A stretch of DNA of 64,000 bases from Pedobacter sp. ok626 (lineage in GTDB: Bacteria > Bacteroidota > Bacteroidia > Sphingobacteriales > Sphingobacteriaceae). Made by a program: the position numbers and the translations under genes. Below the pieces are notes generated by a model. The model worked only from the letters and a program-made list of their open reading frames with translations, had not been told where the DNA came from and ran no database searches. Below are positions 34,750 to 44,196 of this stretch, in pieces (the stretch's first letter is position 1; every line of letters starts with the position of its first letter). The DNA is taken from contig NZ_FNEX01000014.1 in assembly GCF_900100435.1 (NCBI RefSeq), positions 62,001 to 126,000 on the forward strand, given 5' to 3'.

Positions 34750-36381
34750 ATGAAAAAATATATATTCAAAGCCGCCCTGATTGGCATGGTTGCTTTAAGT
34801 TTTTCGGCTTGTAAAAAGTACCTGGATATGACGCCAACTACCGCCGCTTCTGATAAGCTGGTATGGAGTAAAGTTGAATATGCGGAGCTGGCCATCAACA
34901 GCTTTTATCACGACCTGAATTATTTTAGTAATTTCAGCACGGGCCAAAGTATCGCTGGTATGACGGATGGTTTTACGGATGCGTTTAAATACTCATCGAT
35001 GACCTATAATGCCAATATGTACATCCCGAATGAGATCGCGTATGGTGGTAGTGTACTCACCCCAAATTACGCTGCGGTTTATCTGGGCAACTGGTCTACT
35101 GTTTACGAGCAGGTACGACGTGTAAATGAAGCCTTATCAAACCTTAGAAAGTATGGTACGTTTACCGAAGCTGAGACCAGCCGTTTGGAGGCTGAAATCA
35201 GATTTTTCCGCGCGCAGCTCTACTTTGATCTGGTAAAACGTTATAAAGAGGTCATCATTTATACCGAAGACCTCTCTAAGATCCAGAAAAATACAGCACT
35301 TAGCACAGAAGCCCAGGGCTGGGATTTTGTACAGGCCGATTTGAACTTTGCCGCCGAACATTTGGTTAATAATAAGAACCCTAACGGTCGGGTAACCAGT
35401 GGTGCTGCTTACGCGCTGTTGTCAAGAGCAATGCTGTATGCCGAACGCTGGGAAGCCGCCAAGATCGCAGGCGCAAAAGTTTTGGAAATGGGCTATGAGT
35501 TAACCCCTGGCTACGCCGATGCGTTTAAGACAGGAAGTACCGAAGCCATTCTGCAGTATAGCTATAACAAAGCTTCATTTACCCATAGTTTTGACGCAAC
35601 CTATGCACCCGGTGGTGATAGAAAAGGAGTCGGAGCAATGGGTACACCTACCCAGGAGATGGTGGAATCTTATGAGCTGAAAACAGTTGGCGGATTTCCT
35701 GACTGGAGTGCCTGGCACAGTACATCCGGAACTACTGATGAACCTCCGTATGTAGATTTGGAACCCCGTTTTCAGGCTAGTGTTTTATACAATGGCGCAT
35801 CCTGGAAGGGGCGTAAAATTGAGCCTTTTATTGATGGAACAGATGGCTGGGCGAGTTGGAAAGACGATGCGGTGCCGGCAGGACGCACGGTTACAGGATA
35901 TTTTTTAAGGAAAATGCTGGATGAGAATATTGACCTGAGCAAGGATGGATCTACACAACCCTGGACGGCATTTCGTTTGGGAGAGGTATTGCTTAACTAC
36001 GCGGAGGCTTGTTACCGTTCCAATGCATCTTCGGAGGCTAATGCTGCTATCCGTAAGATAAGGGCGAGGGTAGGACTCCCGTACAGGGATAAAAGCGGAA
36101 CCGAGCTGATGGCTGCGATTATGCAGGAAAGAAAGGTGGAACTGGCTTTTGAAGGATACTATTATTGGGATATGAAACGATGGAAACTGGCGGAGCGTGC
36201 ATTTACCGGGAAACGCGTGCATGGGCTTAAGATTGAAAAAGAAGGAAGTGCATTTAAGTATACCTATGTAGACTGTGATAAACAGGACCGTAATTTTCCG
36301 GCAAAGATGTACCGCATTCCATTACCAACTTCAGAAATCACAAATAACACTGCAGTGAAACAATTTCCTGAGTGGAATTAA
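34750..36381 (+). CDS. SusD/RagB-family outer-membrane lipoprotein
   Basis: The glycan-binding partner of the upstream SusC. The start at ATG 34750 (MKKYIFKAALIGM) gives 543 residues and a lipoprotein signal with lipobox FSAC (about Cys20), then KKYLDMTPTTAASDKLVWSK. SusD helices (RLEAEIRFFRAQLYFDLVKR) and the RagB C-terminal domain (AIRKIRARVGLPYRDKSGTE, MQERKVELAFEGYYYWDMKR) are clear. The size is that of polysaccharide-type SusD. The next lipoprotein gene begins 23 bases after the stop. Confidence 0.95.
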   Translation: MKKYIFKAALIGMVALSFSACKKYLDMTPTTAASDKLVWSKVEYAELAINSFYHDLNYFSNFSTGQSIAGMTDGFTDAFKYSSMTYNANMYIPNEIAYGGSVLTPNYAAVYLGNWSTVYEQVRRVNEALSNLRKYGTFTEAETSRLEAEIRFFRAQLYFDLVKRYKEVIIYTEDLSKIQKNTALSTEAQGWDFVQADLNFAAEHLVNNKNPNGRVTSGAAYALLSRAMLYAERWEAAKIAGAKVLEMGYELTPGYADAFKTGSTEAILQYSYNKASFTHSFDATYAPGGDRKGVGAMGTPTQEMVESYELKTVGGFPDWSAWHSTSGTTDEPPYVDLEPRFQASVLYNGASWKGRKIEPFIDGTDGWASWKDDAVPAGRTVTGYFLRKMLDENIDLSKDGSTQPWTAFRLGEVLLNYAEACYRSNASSEANAAIRKIRARVGLPYRDKSGTELMAAIMQERKVELAFEGYYYWDMKRWKLAERAFTGKRVHGLKIEKEGSAFKYTYVDCDKQDRNFPAKMYRIPLPTSEITNNTAVKQFPEWN

Positions 36382-36404
36382 TTGCATTAATAAGGAATAT
36401 AAAT

Positions 36405-38081
36405 ATGAGAAAGCACATATTAAATATAATTATAGCGGCTGTGGTTATCCTTGCATCCTGTAAAAAAGCAGTGTATGTACAGCCTACAAATGATAGTAAA
36501 GGCATTAGTAGCCTGGTGGCCAAATTTGCTACGGGCGATCTGAAAGAAATGGAGGCGGTTAAGTTTGATATCACAGGAGCGGAAACAGATCAATTTGTGA
36601 TCCCCATTCCATGGTTTTTTCCAGAGGATAGCAACCATGAAACTACGCCTTATATGAGCGCGATGAAGATTGAAGCGAACCTGGCAAACAATTACAAAAT
36701 TGAACCTAAGCTGGGTATCCTTGATTTGACCAAAGAGAACTTCTTTACTTTTACAGATCCATTGGGCAATCAAAAGCGTATTTCCATTAGAGGTGAGCGT
36801 ACCAAATCTAAAAAATCCAGCATCACGTTCTTCTCTATAGAATCGGTAGGGGTAACGGGTTTGATTGACCAGGATAAGAAAACAATTTCTTTGATTACTG
36901 TCGAAGATCTGTCTGCTGTAGATGTAGAGGTAGCCGTGTCTGCGCATGCTACTTTAGACCGTTCTTTGAATGGTGTTAATCTGAACGAACCTACACAACT
37001 TACCGTGATTGCACATGATGGCATAACTAAAACAACCTATTCCATTATGAAAACTGCTCCTGCTAAAATCACCTATGGTTTTAGAAGTGGTTCGGAAAAT
37101 TTAAGTTTCAATCTTAACCTGAGTACATTAGGGTATACAGATGGCAAAAAGCCAAGTTTAGCGGCTTCAGGAAACTTCCTGGTGGTTTCCACCGCGAATG
37201 GACAGGCGCCTAAATACTACAATAGAAGTACAGGTAAGTATGTCGGTATCATGAATTTGGGTGCTGCGAAAGGTGACGGAACTGTTGCCAGTGATGGTGC
37301 CGGAAATATTCTTGTGGCCGACTATACAAATGTAGGTGAGAGCCTAAAAATATACAAGACGAATTCGACTACTACTGCTCCTCAATCTTTCCTGAGCTGG
37401 ACCAATACATCAGGTTTACCTCTGGGAAGCAAAATCTCCGTTCATGGTGATCTGAATGGCAAAGCGATCATTATCGCTACATGCGATGGTACTACCGCTT
37501 CCGGCTCGAATAAGTTTGTGCGTTGGGTGGTTACAAATGGCGTTCCTGGAAGTGCTGAGGTGATAGCTGCCGGAGGTATTCCTTTCTGGGGAGCAGATGT
37601 AAATGGTACCAAAGTTACTTCCAGAGGTGCAAATGTTGCTGATGGTACTTTCGTAGGGTTTTATGATGGTGGTATAAATAACCTTTATTATCTGGACGGA
37701 AACAACACCAAAGCCTTGAGCCTGGCCGATCAGACTTCTGGTAGCGGATGGGGTATTAACAATAGTTTAGCAGATGCAAAAGAGTTCAACAACGCGAAAT
37801 ACCTTGCTTTCTACTGCCCTAGTCATTTCCCTGGATGGGGCATCTCATCCGAATTATACATTTACGATGTTTCTTCAATGGGGAACTTTAAAGGCAATGT
37901 AGATAAAACCGATGCATTGGTATTCTCGGCAAAATATGGTGCTGTAGGAAATGCGGTTTCAGCAAGTGGTGATGTGTTAATTGCCCCGAGTGCTGACGGC
38001 TATAAAATGCAGGTCTTTACGATTGATTTTAATGCGGGCAACCTGGCTTGTTACGAATTTAATTGTGTAGATGTAAAATAA
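36405..38081 (+). CDS. DUF5018-type surface lipoprotein
   Basis: The start at ATG 36405 (MRKHILNIIIAAVVILASC, lipobox LASC) gives 558 residues; the longer frame overlaps susD. The N-terminal part has tandem Ig-like strands (GISSLVAKFATGDLKEMEAV, AHATLDRSLNGVNLNEPTQL), typical of DUF5018, and the C-terminal 330 residues form a repeated-strand propeller-like region (FLVVSTANGQAPKYYNRSTG). Position right after SusD, where surface glycan-binding proteins are commonly encoded, suggests it displays ligand-binding sites at the cell surface. No catalytic site is recognised. Confidence 0.75.
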   Translation: MRKHILNIIIAAVVILASCKKAVYVQPTNDSKGISSLVAKFATGDLKEMEAVKFDITGAETDQFVIPIPWFFPEDSNHETTPYMSAMKIEANLANNYKIEPKLGILDLTKENFFTFTDPLGNQKRISIRGERTKSKKSSITFFSIESVGVTGLIDQDKKTISLITVEDLSAVDVEVAVSAHATLDRSLNGVNLNEPTQLTVIAHDGITKTTYSIMKTAPAKITYGFRSGSENLSFNLNLSTLGYTDGKKPSLAASGNFLVVSTANGQAPKYYNRSTGKYVGIMNLGAAKGDGTVASDGAGNILVADYTNVGESLKIYKTNSTTTAPQSFLSWTNTSGLPLGSKISVHGDLNGKAIIIATCDGTTASGSNKFVRWVVTNGVPGSAEVIAAGGIPFWGADVNGTKVTSRGANVADGTFVGFYDGGINNLYYLDGNNTKALSLADQTSGSGWGINNSLADAKEFNNAKYLAFYCPSHFPGWGISSELYIYDVSSMGNFKGNVDKTDALVFSAKYGAVGNAVSASGDVLIAPSADGYKMQVFTIDFNAGNLACYEFNCVDVK

Positions 38082-38143
38082 AATTGTGTGGCTTCGAACT
38101 AATCTGAAGCCCCTTTCATTAAAAGATTTAAAACTAACCGAAT

Positions 38144-39538
38144 ATGAATAGGAAGAATTTCTTAATAGCCACAGCTGGTCTGGGCTTATTTGGGCTCGCC
38201 TCATCCTGTAAAAAAGATACTGCCGCAATAGACTGGATCTGGGATAAAAAAAATATTCCGGATCAAGCTGCAAAACCAAGGTATATCTGGATTGATGCTG
38301 CGGCCAATTTCCCAGATTATGCGAATAGTAAGGAAAATATCAAAAGAGACCTGGGGAAATTGGCAGATGCCGGTATTACAGATGTCGTAGTTGATGTACG
38401 GCCTAGCATGGGTGATGTGCTGTTTAACTCCAGCCAGGTACAACAGGTAAAAAAGCTGGATGTTTGGTCCTCAGGATCATATGGCTTTTTAGAACGTACG
38501 GCAACATGGGATTACCTGCAGGCATTTATTGATGAAGGGCATGCGGTAGGCCTCAAAATTCATGCAGCGATCAATACCTTTGTCGCTGGTAATAATTATG
38601 CTTACGGTTTAGGCCAGCAGGGGATGCTCTTCAGAGAAGGGACGAAAAAGGATTGGGCAACGACTTTGAATCTTCCGGGCGGATTGGTAAATGTAATGGA
38701 CATCACTACAGCTCAGGACCCAAACAACAGTTATGGAACTAAATTTATCAATCCTGCGAATGATGAGGTGCAACAATATATGCTCAATATCATAGGGGAC
38801 CTGGCAAAGTATAACATTGACGGTCTGTTTTTAGACCGTTGCAGGTATAATGATTTTGTATGTGATTTCTCCGCAGTAACAAAACAGAAATTTGAGCAAT
38901 ACATTGGCGAAACGGTTACAAATTTTCCATATGATATCATTGTTCCCGGAACACCATCATACCCCTTGCCGGCTACCATGCCTAAGCATTTTAAAAAATG
39001 GATGGAATTTAGGGTAAAGACCATACATGACTTTATGGTTAAAGCCAGGGAGCGTGTTAAATCGGTAAATGACAAAATCCAGTTCGGGGTATATGTGGGC
39101 GGTTGGTACTCTACTTACTATGATGTTGGCGTGAACTGGGCCAGTCCGAAATACGATACCGCACAGTTTTACCCTACATGGGCCAGTTCGGCGTATAAAG
39201 ATTTTGGTTATGCGGATCATATGGATTTTATATTAATTGGAGCCTATGCACCTACAGACCGGATCTATGGTTCTGGGGAATGGACGGTTGAAGGTTTCTG
39301 TAAAAATGCGAAAACGCTAATGCAAGGTGATACGAAGGTTGCCGGTGGACCTGATGTTGGCAATGGATCGGGTTGGGAAAATGGCGGGATGGATGCCGCT
39401 GTCACCAAAACTGTAGATGCTGCAATTAATGCGGGTGATGGCTATTTCATTTTCGACATGATACATGTGAAGCGATACAATTACTTCGCAGCCATAAAAG
39501 CAGGGGTTGATAATTATCTGAAGAGTATTAAAAAGTAA
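38144..39538 (+). CDS. GHL10-type (glycosyl-hydrolase-like 10, alpha-amylase fold) lipoprotein
   Basis: The 464-residue lipoprotein (lipobox ASSC, about Cys22) contains a TIM-barrel of the glycosyl-hydrolase-like 10 type. It shows KRDLGKLADAGITDVVVDVR near the first strand, GLKIHAAINTF, then YNIDGLFLDRCRYNDF (the D in LFLDRCR is the expected strand-4 acid) and FRVKTIHDFMVKARERVKSV. It is annotated in related genomes as 'alpha amylase family protein'. The substrate is unknown. Its position after DUF5018 and before a sialate O-acetylesterase makes it the only likely glycosidase of this PUL. The gene is 62 bases after the previous stop, on the same strand. Confidence 0.8.
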   Translation: MNRKNFLIATAGLGLFGLASSCKKDTAAIDWIWDKKNIPDQAAKPRYIWIDAAANFPDYANSKENIKRDLGKLADAGITDVVVDVRPSMGDVLFNSSQVQQVKKLDVWSSGSYGFLERTATWDYLQAFIDEGHAVGLKIHAAINTFVAGNNYAYGLGQQGMLFREGTKKDWATTLNLPGGLVNVMDITTAQDPNNSYGTKFINPANDEVQQYMLNIIGDLAKYNIDGLFLDRCRYNDFVCDFSAVTKQKFEQYIGETVTNFPYDIIVPGTPSYPLPATMPKHFKKWMEFRVKTIHDFMVKARERVKSVNDKIQFGVYVGGWYSTYYDVGVNWASPKYDTAQFYPTWASSAYKDFGYADHMDFILIGAYAPTDRIYGSGEWTVEGFCKNAKTLMQGDTKVAGGPDVGNGSGWENGGMDAAVTKTVDAAINAGDGYFIFDMIHVKRYNYFAAIKAGVDNYLKSIKK

Positions 39539-39550
39539 GCAAATTTAGTA

Positions 39551-40993
39551 ATGAATAAAATAACTAATCTTTTGATCATAGCACTGCTGGTCTGCAGCTT
39601 TATACAAGTGGAAGCGAAGGTTAAACTGAATGCTGTTTTCGGAAATCATATGGTTTTGCAACAGCAGGCGCAGGTTACCTTCAAAGGTAGCGCCAGTGCA
39701 AATAAGCGGGTGAGGGTGACTGTAGGCTGGGATGCAAAGAAATACACTGGCGTAGCTGACGCCTCGGGGCATTTTGAAATCACCATACCGACGCCTGTAT
39801 CTGTTGCAAAACCATATGAGATTAGTTTTAATGATGGTGAGGAGCTGGTGTTGAAAAATATCCTTATTGGTGAGGTTTGGTTTTGTTCAGGACAATCGAA
39901 TATGGAAATGCCGGTAAAGGGGTTCCGTGGGCAACCGGTTTTCGGTACATTAAAACACATTGTAACGGCTAATCCTGGTCGGAAAATCAGATTGTATACC
40001 GTAAGGCGAGCCTGGAGTACTACCCCGCTTGACGACGGGGTAGTGGGGGACTGGAAAGAGCTTTCCGCTAAAGATGTAGCTGAGTTTTCTGCGACAGCTT
40101 ATTTTTTTGGAGACATGCTGGAGCAGTCGTTGGGCGCAGCCATTGGCTTAATCAACTGTTCATGGAGCATGTCTAAAATTGAAACATGGATGGATAAAGG
40201 CAGCCTGGAGAAGATAGGAGGCATAAAATTTCCGGATGTAAATCAAAAAGAATTTGAATGGGCTGCGGGTACACCAACCCTTTTATGGAACGCGATGGTA
40301 AAGCCCTGGAAAGGATTTCCAATCGGTGGGGTGATCTGGTACCAGGGAGAGGCCAATGTGGTTAATCCGGCCTTGTACAAAGAATTGTTTTCAGCAATGG
40401 TCCAGCAATGGAGAACATTTTTCAATGCTCCGAAAATGCCATTTTATTATGTTCAGCTTGCACCTTGGCAATCAGGAGGTAAAGACTTGCTCGACTGGGC
40501 CTATTTCAGACAGGCGCAATTGGAACTGATGAGCGAAATACCAGACGTAGGAATGGCAATAACCGCTGATTTAGGCAGTGCGGGTTTTATCCATCCGCCC
40601 CATAAAATTGAAGTAGGGCAACGACTGGCTTATTGGGCATTGGCAAAAACTTACGGCAAAGAAGGCTTTCAGTTTTCTGGTCCGGTATTTAAATCTGCTC
40701 AGTTGAAAGAAGGGGTAGTGGAATTGGTTTTTGACTTCGGAAAAGATGGGCTAAATCCTGAGAATGAAAAAATAACAGGATTTGAAATCGCCGGTAAAGA
40801 TGGGGTTTTTGTGACAGCTGAGGCTTTAATTTTAAATGGTTCAGATCGGGTTAAAGTATGGTGTGGGCAGGTTAAAGAGCCCGTGGAAGTACGATACTGT
40901 TTTAGGAACTATATGTTAGGCAATTTAGTTAATAATGCCGGCCTGCCAGCTGCTCCTTTTCGAGCTACATTGAGTAATTTTCCTAGCCAGTGA
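39551..40993 (+). CDS. Sialate O-acetylesterase family SGNH esterase
   Basis: This is a secreted 480-residue SGNH-fold acetylesterase of the SASA family. A signal peptide (residues 1-23, ...EAK) is followed by KLNAVFGNHMVLQQQAQVTF. The catalytic Ser lies in block I VWFCSGQSNMEMPV, the oxyanion region in GGVIWYQGEANV, and the His/Asp block in TADLGSAGFIHPPHKIEVGQ. It removes O-acetyl groups from sialic acid or from plant-type glycans; the family does not distinguish these by eye. It starts 12 bases after the hydrolase stop and is the last gene of PUL 2, ending at a nested palindrome. Confidence 0.9.
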   Translation: MNKITNLLIIALLVCSFIQVEAKVKLNAVFGNHMVLQQQAQVTFKGSASANKRVRVTVGWDAKKYTGVADASGHFEITIPTPVSVAKPYEISFNDGEELVLKNILIGEVWFCSGQSNMEMPVKGFRGQPVFGTLKHIVTANPGRKIRLYTVRRAWSTTPLDDGVVGDWKELSAKDVAEFSATAYFFGDMLEQSLGAAIGLINCSWSMSKIETWMDKGSLEKIGGIKFPDVNQKEFEWAAGTPTLLWNAMVKPWKGFPIGGVIWYQGEANVVNPALYKELFSAMVQQWRTFFNAPKMPFYYVQLAPWQSGGKDLLDWAYFRQAQLELMSEIPDVGMAITADLGSAGFIHPPHKIEVGQRLAYWALAKTYGKEGFQFSGPVFKSAQLKEGVVELVFDFGKDGLNPENEKITGFEIAGKDGVFVTAEALILNGSDRVKVWCGQVKEPVEVRYCFRNYMLGNLVNNAGLPAAPFRATLSNFPSQ

Positions 40994-40994
40994 T

Positions 40995-41095
40995 TTTAAT
41001 CCGGGTACGATGCTTGTTTCCTTGATGCCGACTTTACAAAAAGCCACCCTTTTTGTAAGAAACGTAAAAGTACTGAGCATCATACCCGGGTTAAA
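40995..41095. repeat. Nested inverted repeats filling the gap between convergent genes
   Basis: An outer 20-base arm (40995-41014, containing CCGGGTACGATGCT) pairs with 41076-41095 (AGCATCATACCCGG) with one G-T pair and one mismatch. Within it a perfect 10-bp hairpin, TTACAAAAAG (41034-41043) with CTTTTTGTAA (41049-41058), has a CCACC loop. The element fills the whole space between two facing stop codons. The inner hairpin, with A- and T-runs on its arms, suits bidirectional termination. A short open frame here (41010-41204) is not a gene. Confidence 0.7.
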
Positions 41096-42877
41096 TTATA
41101 TTTTACAGGCTGCTAAAGCATGCTCGGCTTGTAGTAGTTGTTGTTGCATTTCGGAAATTGCGATATTGCTTTGCTTTTTCAGCTCAGGGATTAGTCCTTG
41201 GTAATAGGCTATACCTTGCTGAAGCTGCTCTCTAAATTTTGTAAAGTACCTTTCTTTTTTTACACTAAGCTCGTCGAGCTGTACGGCAATGTCTTTTTTC
41301 AGATAATCTATGTATAGGTTGAGTTCGTTAATGAAAAGGTTGGGGCGGCTTACAGATTCTAATAAATTTGTTTTTCCGTAAATATGCTGTATCATTTCTT
41401 TTAAGCTGTATTTTCCCGAAAAGTAAGCAAGGTTGGGGCCTGGACAAATACTTACAGCCCTATTTTCTTTCGGTTTTAGTATCCCGTTTTTCAGATATGC
41501 CGATGAACAAAGACCTTCACAAAGACATATTTTTTCTGTAATGGTAGTAAATTGTCGCTTATGATTTTCCTCTGATAAATTCTGCTCAGCAAGTTGCTTA
41601 AGTTTTAAGCTCTGGTATTCTCTGGATGCCGTACAGATAGGCAGTGACGTAAATTCGGTATTTGTACACAGAAATTTCTTGGTGCAGGGACTACCGGGTC
41701 TACCTTTTGCTATCCGTTCCTGTCGCTGTTGTTCTATACTGCTTTTTTTGAAATTGTTAAAAAGTACGCCCAAGGGTGATGAATTGCTCAGGTAATAGTC
41801 AGTATGATCGGCATTTATCAAGTCCATTAGCGTGTTGTCATCTACATTTGTAGCTTCAGGTACCAATAAAAAAGGGCTCCCCCAGCCGGCCGCATCCAGT
41901 TGATAATAGTTGATTAAAAACCGGTGCTCTTCAGCTGTGCCGATTCCTCCCTGTGCGGTAATACGTTGCAAAGGAGTGGATAGAACTGAAAATCCTTTTC
42001 CGATTAATGCTTCGGAGTAGATCTTGTACAATTCAGCTGTAAGGTCAGCACGTCTCTCTTTAAACTCCTCCAGTATGGGGCCTAGTAAAAAACCTTCAGT
42101 AGCAAAAGCATGGCCACCGCAGTTTAATCCTGATTCAACTCTAAATTCCGATACCCACAATCCTTTTTTTGCCAGCATTTTTGCTTGTATCATTGCTGAG
42201 CGGAAGTCGCTGACCTTGAGTATGATATTTTTATGCAAAACACCTGAGCTATTGGGGTAGAAGTCTACACACTTTTCTATATAAGCATATAATCTCGGAT
42301 TTAACCCAGCTGAAATAATAACAGATGCCTTAAGGTTACTATTAGCAAAACCACGCATGGCGGCAAGCGCATCGGTATGGTCGTCTCCCAAATATTCATC
42401 CTTTAAACCGTAGTTTGCTTTATCAACCTTCGACATGATGTTTACATCAATACTCCCAGGTTTTAGCTTGCTTTTTAAAGCCTCAAGTGCTAATGACTTT
42501 TCCTGTACATTTTTCATTTTTAGCACTTCTATATACCTGGTCTTAAGTGCAGATGAATCAGGAAGGAGCTCGAAATATTTATCAAGCGCAGTTCCCGGTT
42601 CTGCAGGTTCATTTAATAAACTTTCAAACTGCTCATTAACAAGTTTATGCAATAAGTTCAAATATGCTGTAATCCTTACCGCACGGCTATCTGTCACTTT
42701 TTTCTCAATAGGGAGATATTTTTCATTGTTCTTTTCCGAATGGAATTTTCGCATACGTTCAGTAAGTTCATCATCAACAATGGAAACAACGGAAGAAATC
42801 CCATATTTAGCGACTTTTAATGGGGTGTCTATTGAATAGCCCAGGCCCAGCACTGGAATATGAAAGGTATGGTTCAT
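41096..42877 (-). CDS. Uncharacterised Cys-rich TIM-barrel-like protein, divergent from the FixL-like kinase
   Basis: I cannot name the family. The start at ATG 42877 (593 aa, MNHTFHIPVLGLGYSIDTPL) is chosen because the longer frame's TTG lies in the putative -7 element. The first about 375 residues look like an FMN-dependent TIM barrel: HIPVLGLGYSIDTPLKVAKY, ALAAMRGFANSNLKASVIIS, and a late TAQGGIGTAEEHRFL resembling the phosphate-binding GGIGT of nitronate monooxygenase and FabK-type enzymes. Residues about 385-490 hold Cys pairs (SPCTKKFLCTN, LPICTASRE, KICLCEGLCSSAYL, ICPGPN) that could bind an Fe-S cluster. The C-terminus is coiled coil. Its promoter carries the same CRP-type sites as the kinase, so it probably serves low-oxygen metabolism. 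Confidence 0.6.
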   Translation of the reverse strand: MNHTFHIPVLGLGYSIDTPLKVAKYGISSVVSIVDDELTERMRKFHSEKNNEKYLPIEKKVTDSRAVRITAYLNLLHKLVNEQFESLLNEPAEPGTALDKYFELLPDSSALKTRYIEVLKMKNVQEKSLALEALKSKLKPGSIDVNIMSKVDKANYGLKDEYLGDDHTDALAAMRGFANSNLKASVIISAGLNPRLYAYIEKCVDFYPNSSGVLHKNIILKVSDFRSAMIQAKMLAKKGLWVSEFRVESGLNCGGHAFATEGFLLGPILEEFKERRADLTAELYKIYSEALIGKGFSVLSTPLQRITAQGGIGTAEEHRFLINYYQLDAAGWGSPFLLVPEATNVDDNTLMDLINADHTDYYLSNSSPLGVLFNNFKKSSIEQQRQERIAKGRPGSPCTKKFLCTNTEFTSLPICTASREYQSLKLKQLAEQNLSEENHKRQFTTITEKICLCEGLCSSAYLKNGILKPKENRAVSICPGPNLAYFSGKYSLKEMIQHIYGKTNLLESVSRPNLFINELNLYIDYLKKDIAVQLDELSVKKERYFTKFREQLQQGIAYYQGLIPELKKQSNIAISEMQQQLLQAEHALAACKI

Positions 42878-42901
42878 GAAATTTATGTAAGATTTAGACC
42901 A

Positions 42902-42945
42902 CAAAGTAGCGTACTATTTTTAGCTTAAAATATGATATGAGTCAC
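42902..42945 (-). promoter_or_regulatory. CRP/FixK-type site plus -7 element for the Cys-rich barrel gene
   Basis: The site ATGATATGAGTCAC (42932-42945, ATGA-N6-TCAC) is centred 36.5 bp from the last base of a minus-strand TACTTTG (42908-42902), which is one base short of TAnnTTTG. The register is the same as at ccoI and at the D-LDH-half/hemN promoter. The ATG follows 24 bases beyond. Confidence 0.5.
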
Positions 42946-42953
42946 TTTTTAAT

Positions 42954-42998
42954 ATGATTTAGGTGACAAGTGGGGGATTGATAAAATTCATATATTTG
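42954..42998 (+). promoter_or_regulatory. CRP/FixK-type half-conserved site plus -7 element for the FixL-like kinase
   Basis: ATGATTTAGGTGAC (42954-42967) keeps the left half site and part of the right, exactly 22 bp from the neighbouring site at 42932. A perfect -7 element TATATTTG lies at 42991-42998, its last base 37.5 bp from the site centre. No -33 box is visible, as expected for a class II activated promoter. Confidence 0.6.
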
Positions 42999-43011
42999 TG
43001 AAAAGAACAAT

Positions 43012-44196
43012 ATGGAGCAAGTCAGGTTATTAGAGGCGATTATAGAAACTGCCATTGATGGTATAATTACTATTGACAGGCGGGGAAACATTGAAAGCCT
43101 TAATCCTGCTGCGCTTAAACTTTTTGGTTATACCTTGGAAGACGTAAAAGGCAGAAACATTAAGATGTTGATGCCTGAACCAGATCAAAGTGGGCATGAT
43201 GGCTATTTAAGTAGGTATCAGACGACTGGGGAAAAACGTATTATCGGTAAGGGTCGGGAAGTGCGTGGTTTAAGAAAGGATGGTAGCACGTTTCCTTTTC
43301 GACTTGCTGTGAGTGAAGTTCAGTATGACGACCGCATCATTTACACAGGTTTTATCCATGATCTCTCCAAAGAAAAAGAAGCTGAAGAACGCTTACGAGA
43401 ATATGCCGCCGAATTGGAAGAATTGGTAGAAGAACGTACAAAATCTTTAAGAAAAACGGTTAGAGCTTTAAGCGAGGCTAAAGAAGAAGTGAGTTTGTCT
43501 TTAGAGAAGGAAAAGGAACTTAACCAGATGAAAAGCAGGTTTGTGTCTATGGCTTCACATGAATTCAGAACACCGTTAAGTTCCGTTCAACTTTCTTCTT
43601 CATTAATTGAGAAATATGCCCAGCCATACGATAATAAAAATATCAGCAAGCACGTTGGGAAGATTAAAAATGCGGTAGGTAACTTAACTACAATTTTAAA
43701 TGACTTCTTATCACTGGAAAGATTGGAAGCTGGAATAGTTGAACCTACTTTTGCTCCATTTGATTTGGTAAGGCTATCCGAAGAAGTGACAGAAGAAATG
43801 CAAATGATTGCTAAGCAGGAACAGCATATCATTTATCAGCACACGGGTTTGGAAAGTATGGCAAGATTAGATCAGAATTTGATCAGGAATTGTATGATCA
43901 ACCTGATCTCTAATTCTATTAAATACTCTGGTGAACATACATTTATTGAGTTCAATACAGAAATAAATGACGAACAATACATCATCACTATAAAGGACAA
44001 TGGAATTGGGATTCCTGATAGTGATCAAAAGCATTTGTTTCAGCCTTTTTTTAGGGCTAATAATACAGGAAACATTCCGGGTACAGGGCTTGGATTAAAT
44101 ATTGTGTTGCGATATGCCACTTTAATGAATGGATCACTCCATTTTGAAAGCGTGATTAATAAAGAGACTACTTTTAAACTTTCTTTCAATAAATAA
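43012..44196 (+). CDS. FixL-like heme-PAS oxygen sensor histidine kinase
   Basis: The 394-residue soluble kinase has a PAS domain at residues 5-120 that closely follows the FixL heme-PAS pattern: MLMPEPDQSGHDGYLSRYQT with H62 at the heme-ligand position and R82 in IIGKGREVRG, 20 residues later, the same spacing as H200 and R220 in Bradyrhizobium FixL. GFIHDLSKEKEAEERL leads to a coiled coil (about 120-175), then HisKA with H183 (MASHEFRTPLSS) and the ATPase domain (NLISNSIKYSGE, IKDNGIGIPD, GTGLGLNIV). It has no membrane span. The response regulator gene begins on the base after its stop. Heme and O2 binding are inferred from these residues. Confidence 0.88.
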   Translation: MEQVRLLEAIIETAIDGIITIDRRGNIESLNPAALKLFGYTLEDVKGRNIKMLMPEPDQSGHDGYLSRYQTTGEKRIIGKGREVRGLRKDGSTFPFRLAVSEVQYDDRIIYTGFIHDLSKEKEAEERLREYAAELEELVEERTKSLRKTVRALSEAKEEVSLSLEKEKELNQMKSRFVSMASHEFRTPLSSVQLSSSLIEKYAQPYDNKNISKHVGKIKNAVGNLTTILNDFLSLERLEAGIVEPTFAPFDLVRLSEEVTEEMQMIAKQEQHIIYQHTGLESMARLDQNLIRNCMINLISNSIKYSGEHTFIEFNTEINDEQYIITIKDNGIGIPDSDQKHLFQPFFRANNTGNIPGTGLGLNIVLRYATLMNGSLHFESVINKETTFKLSFNK

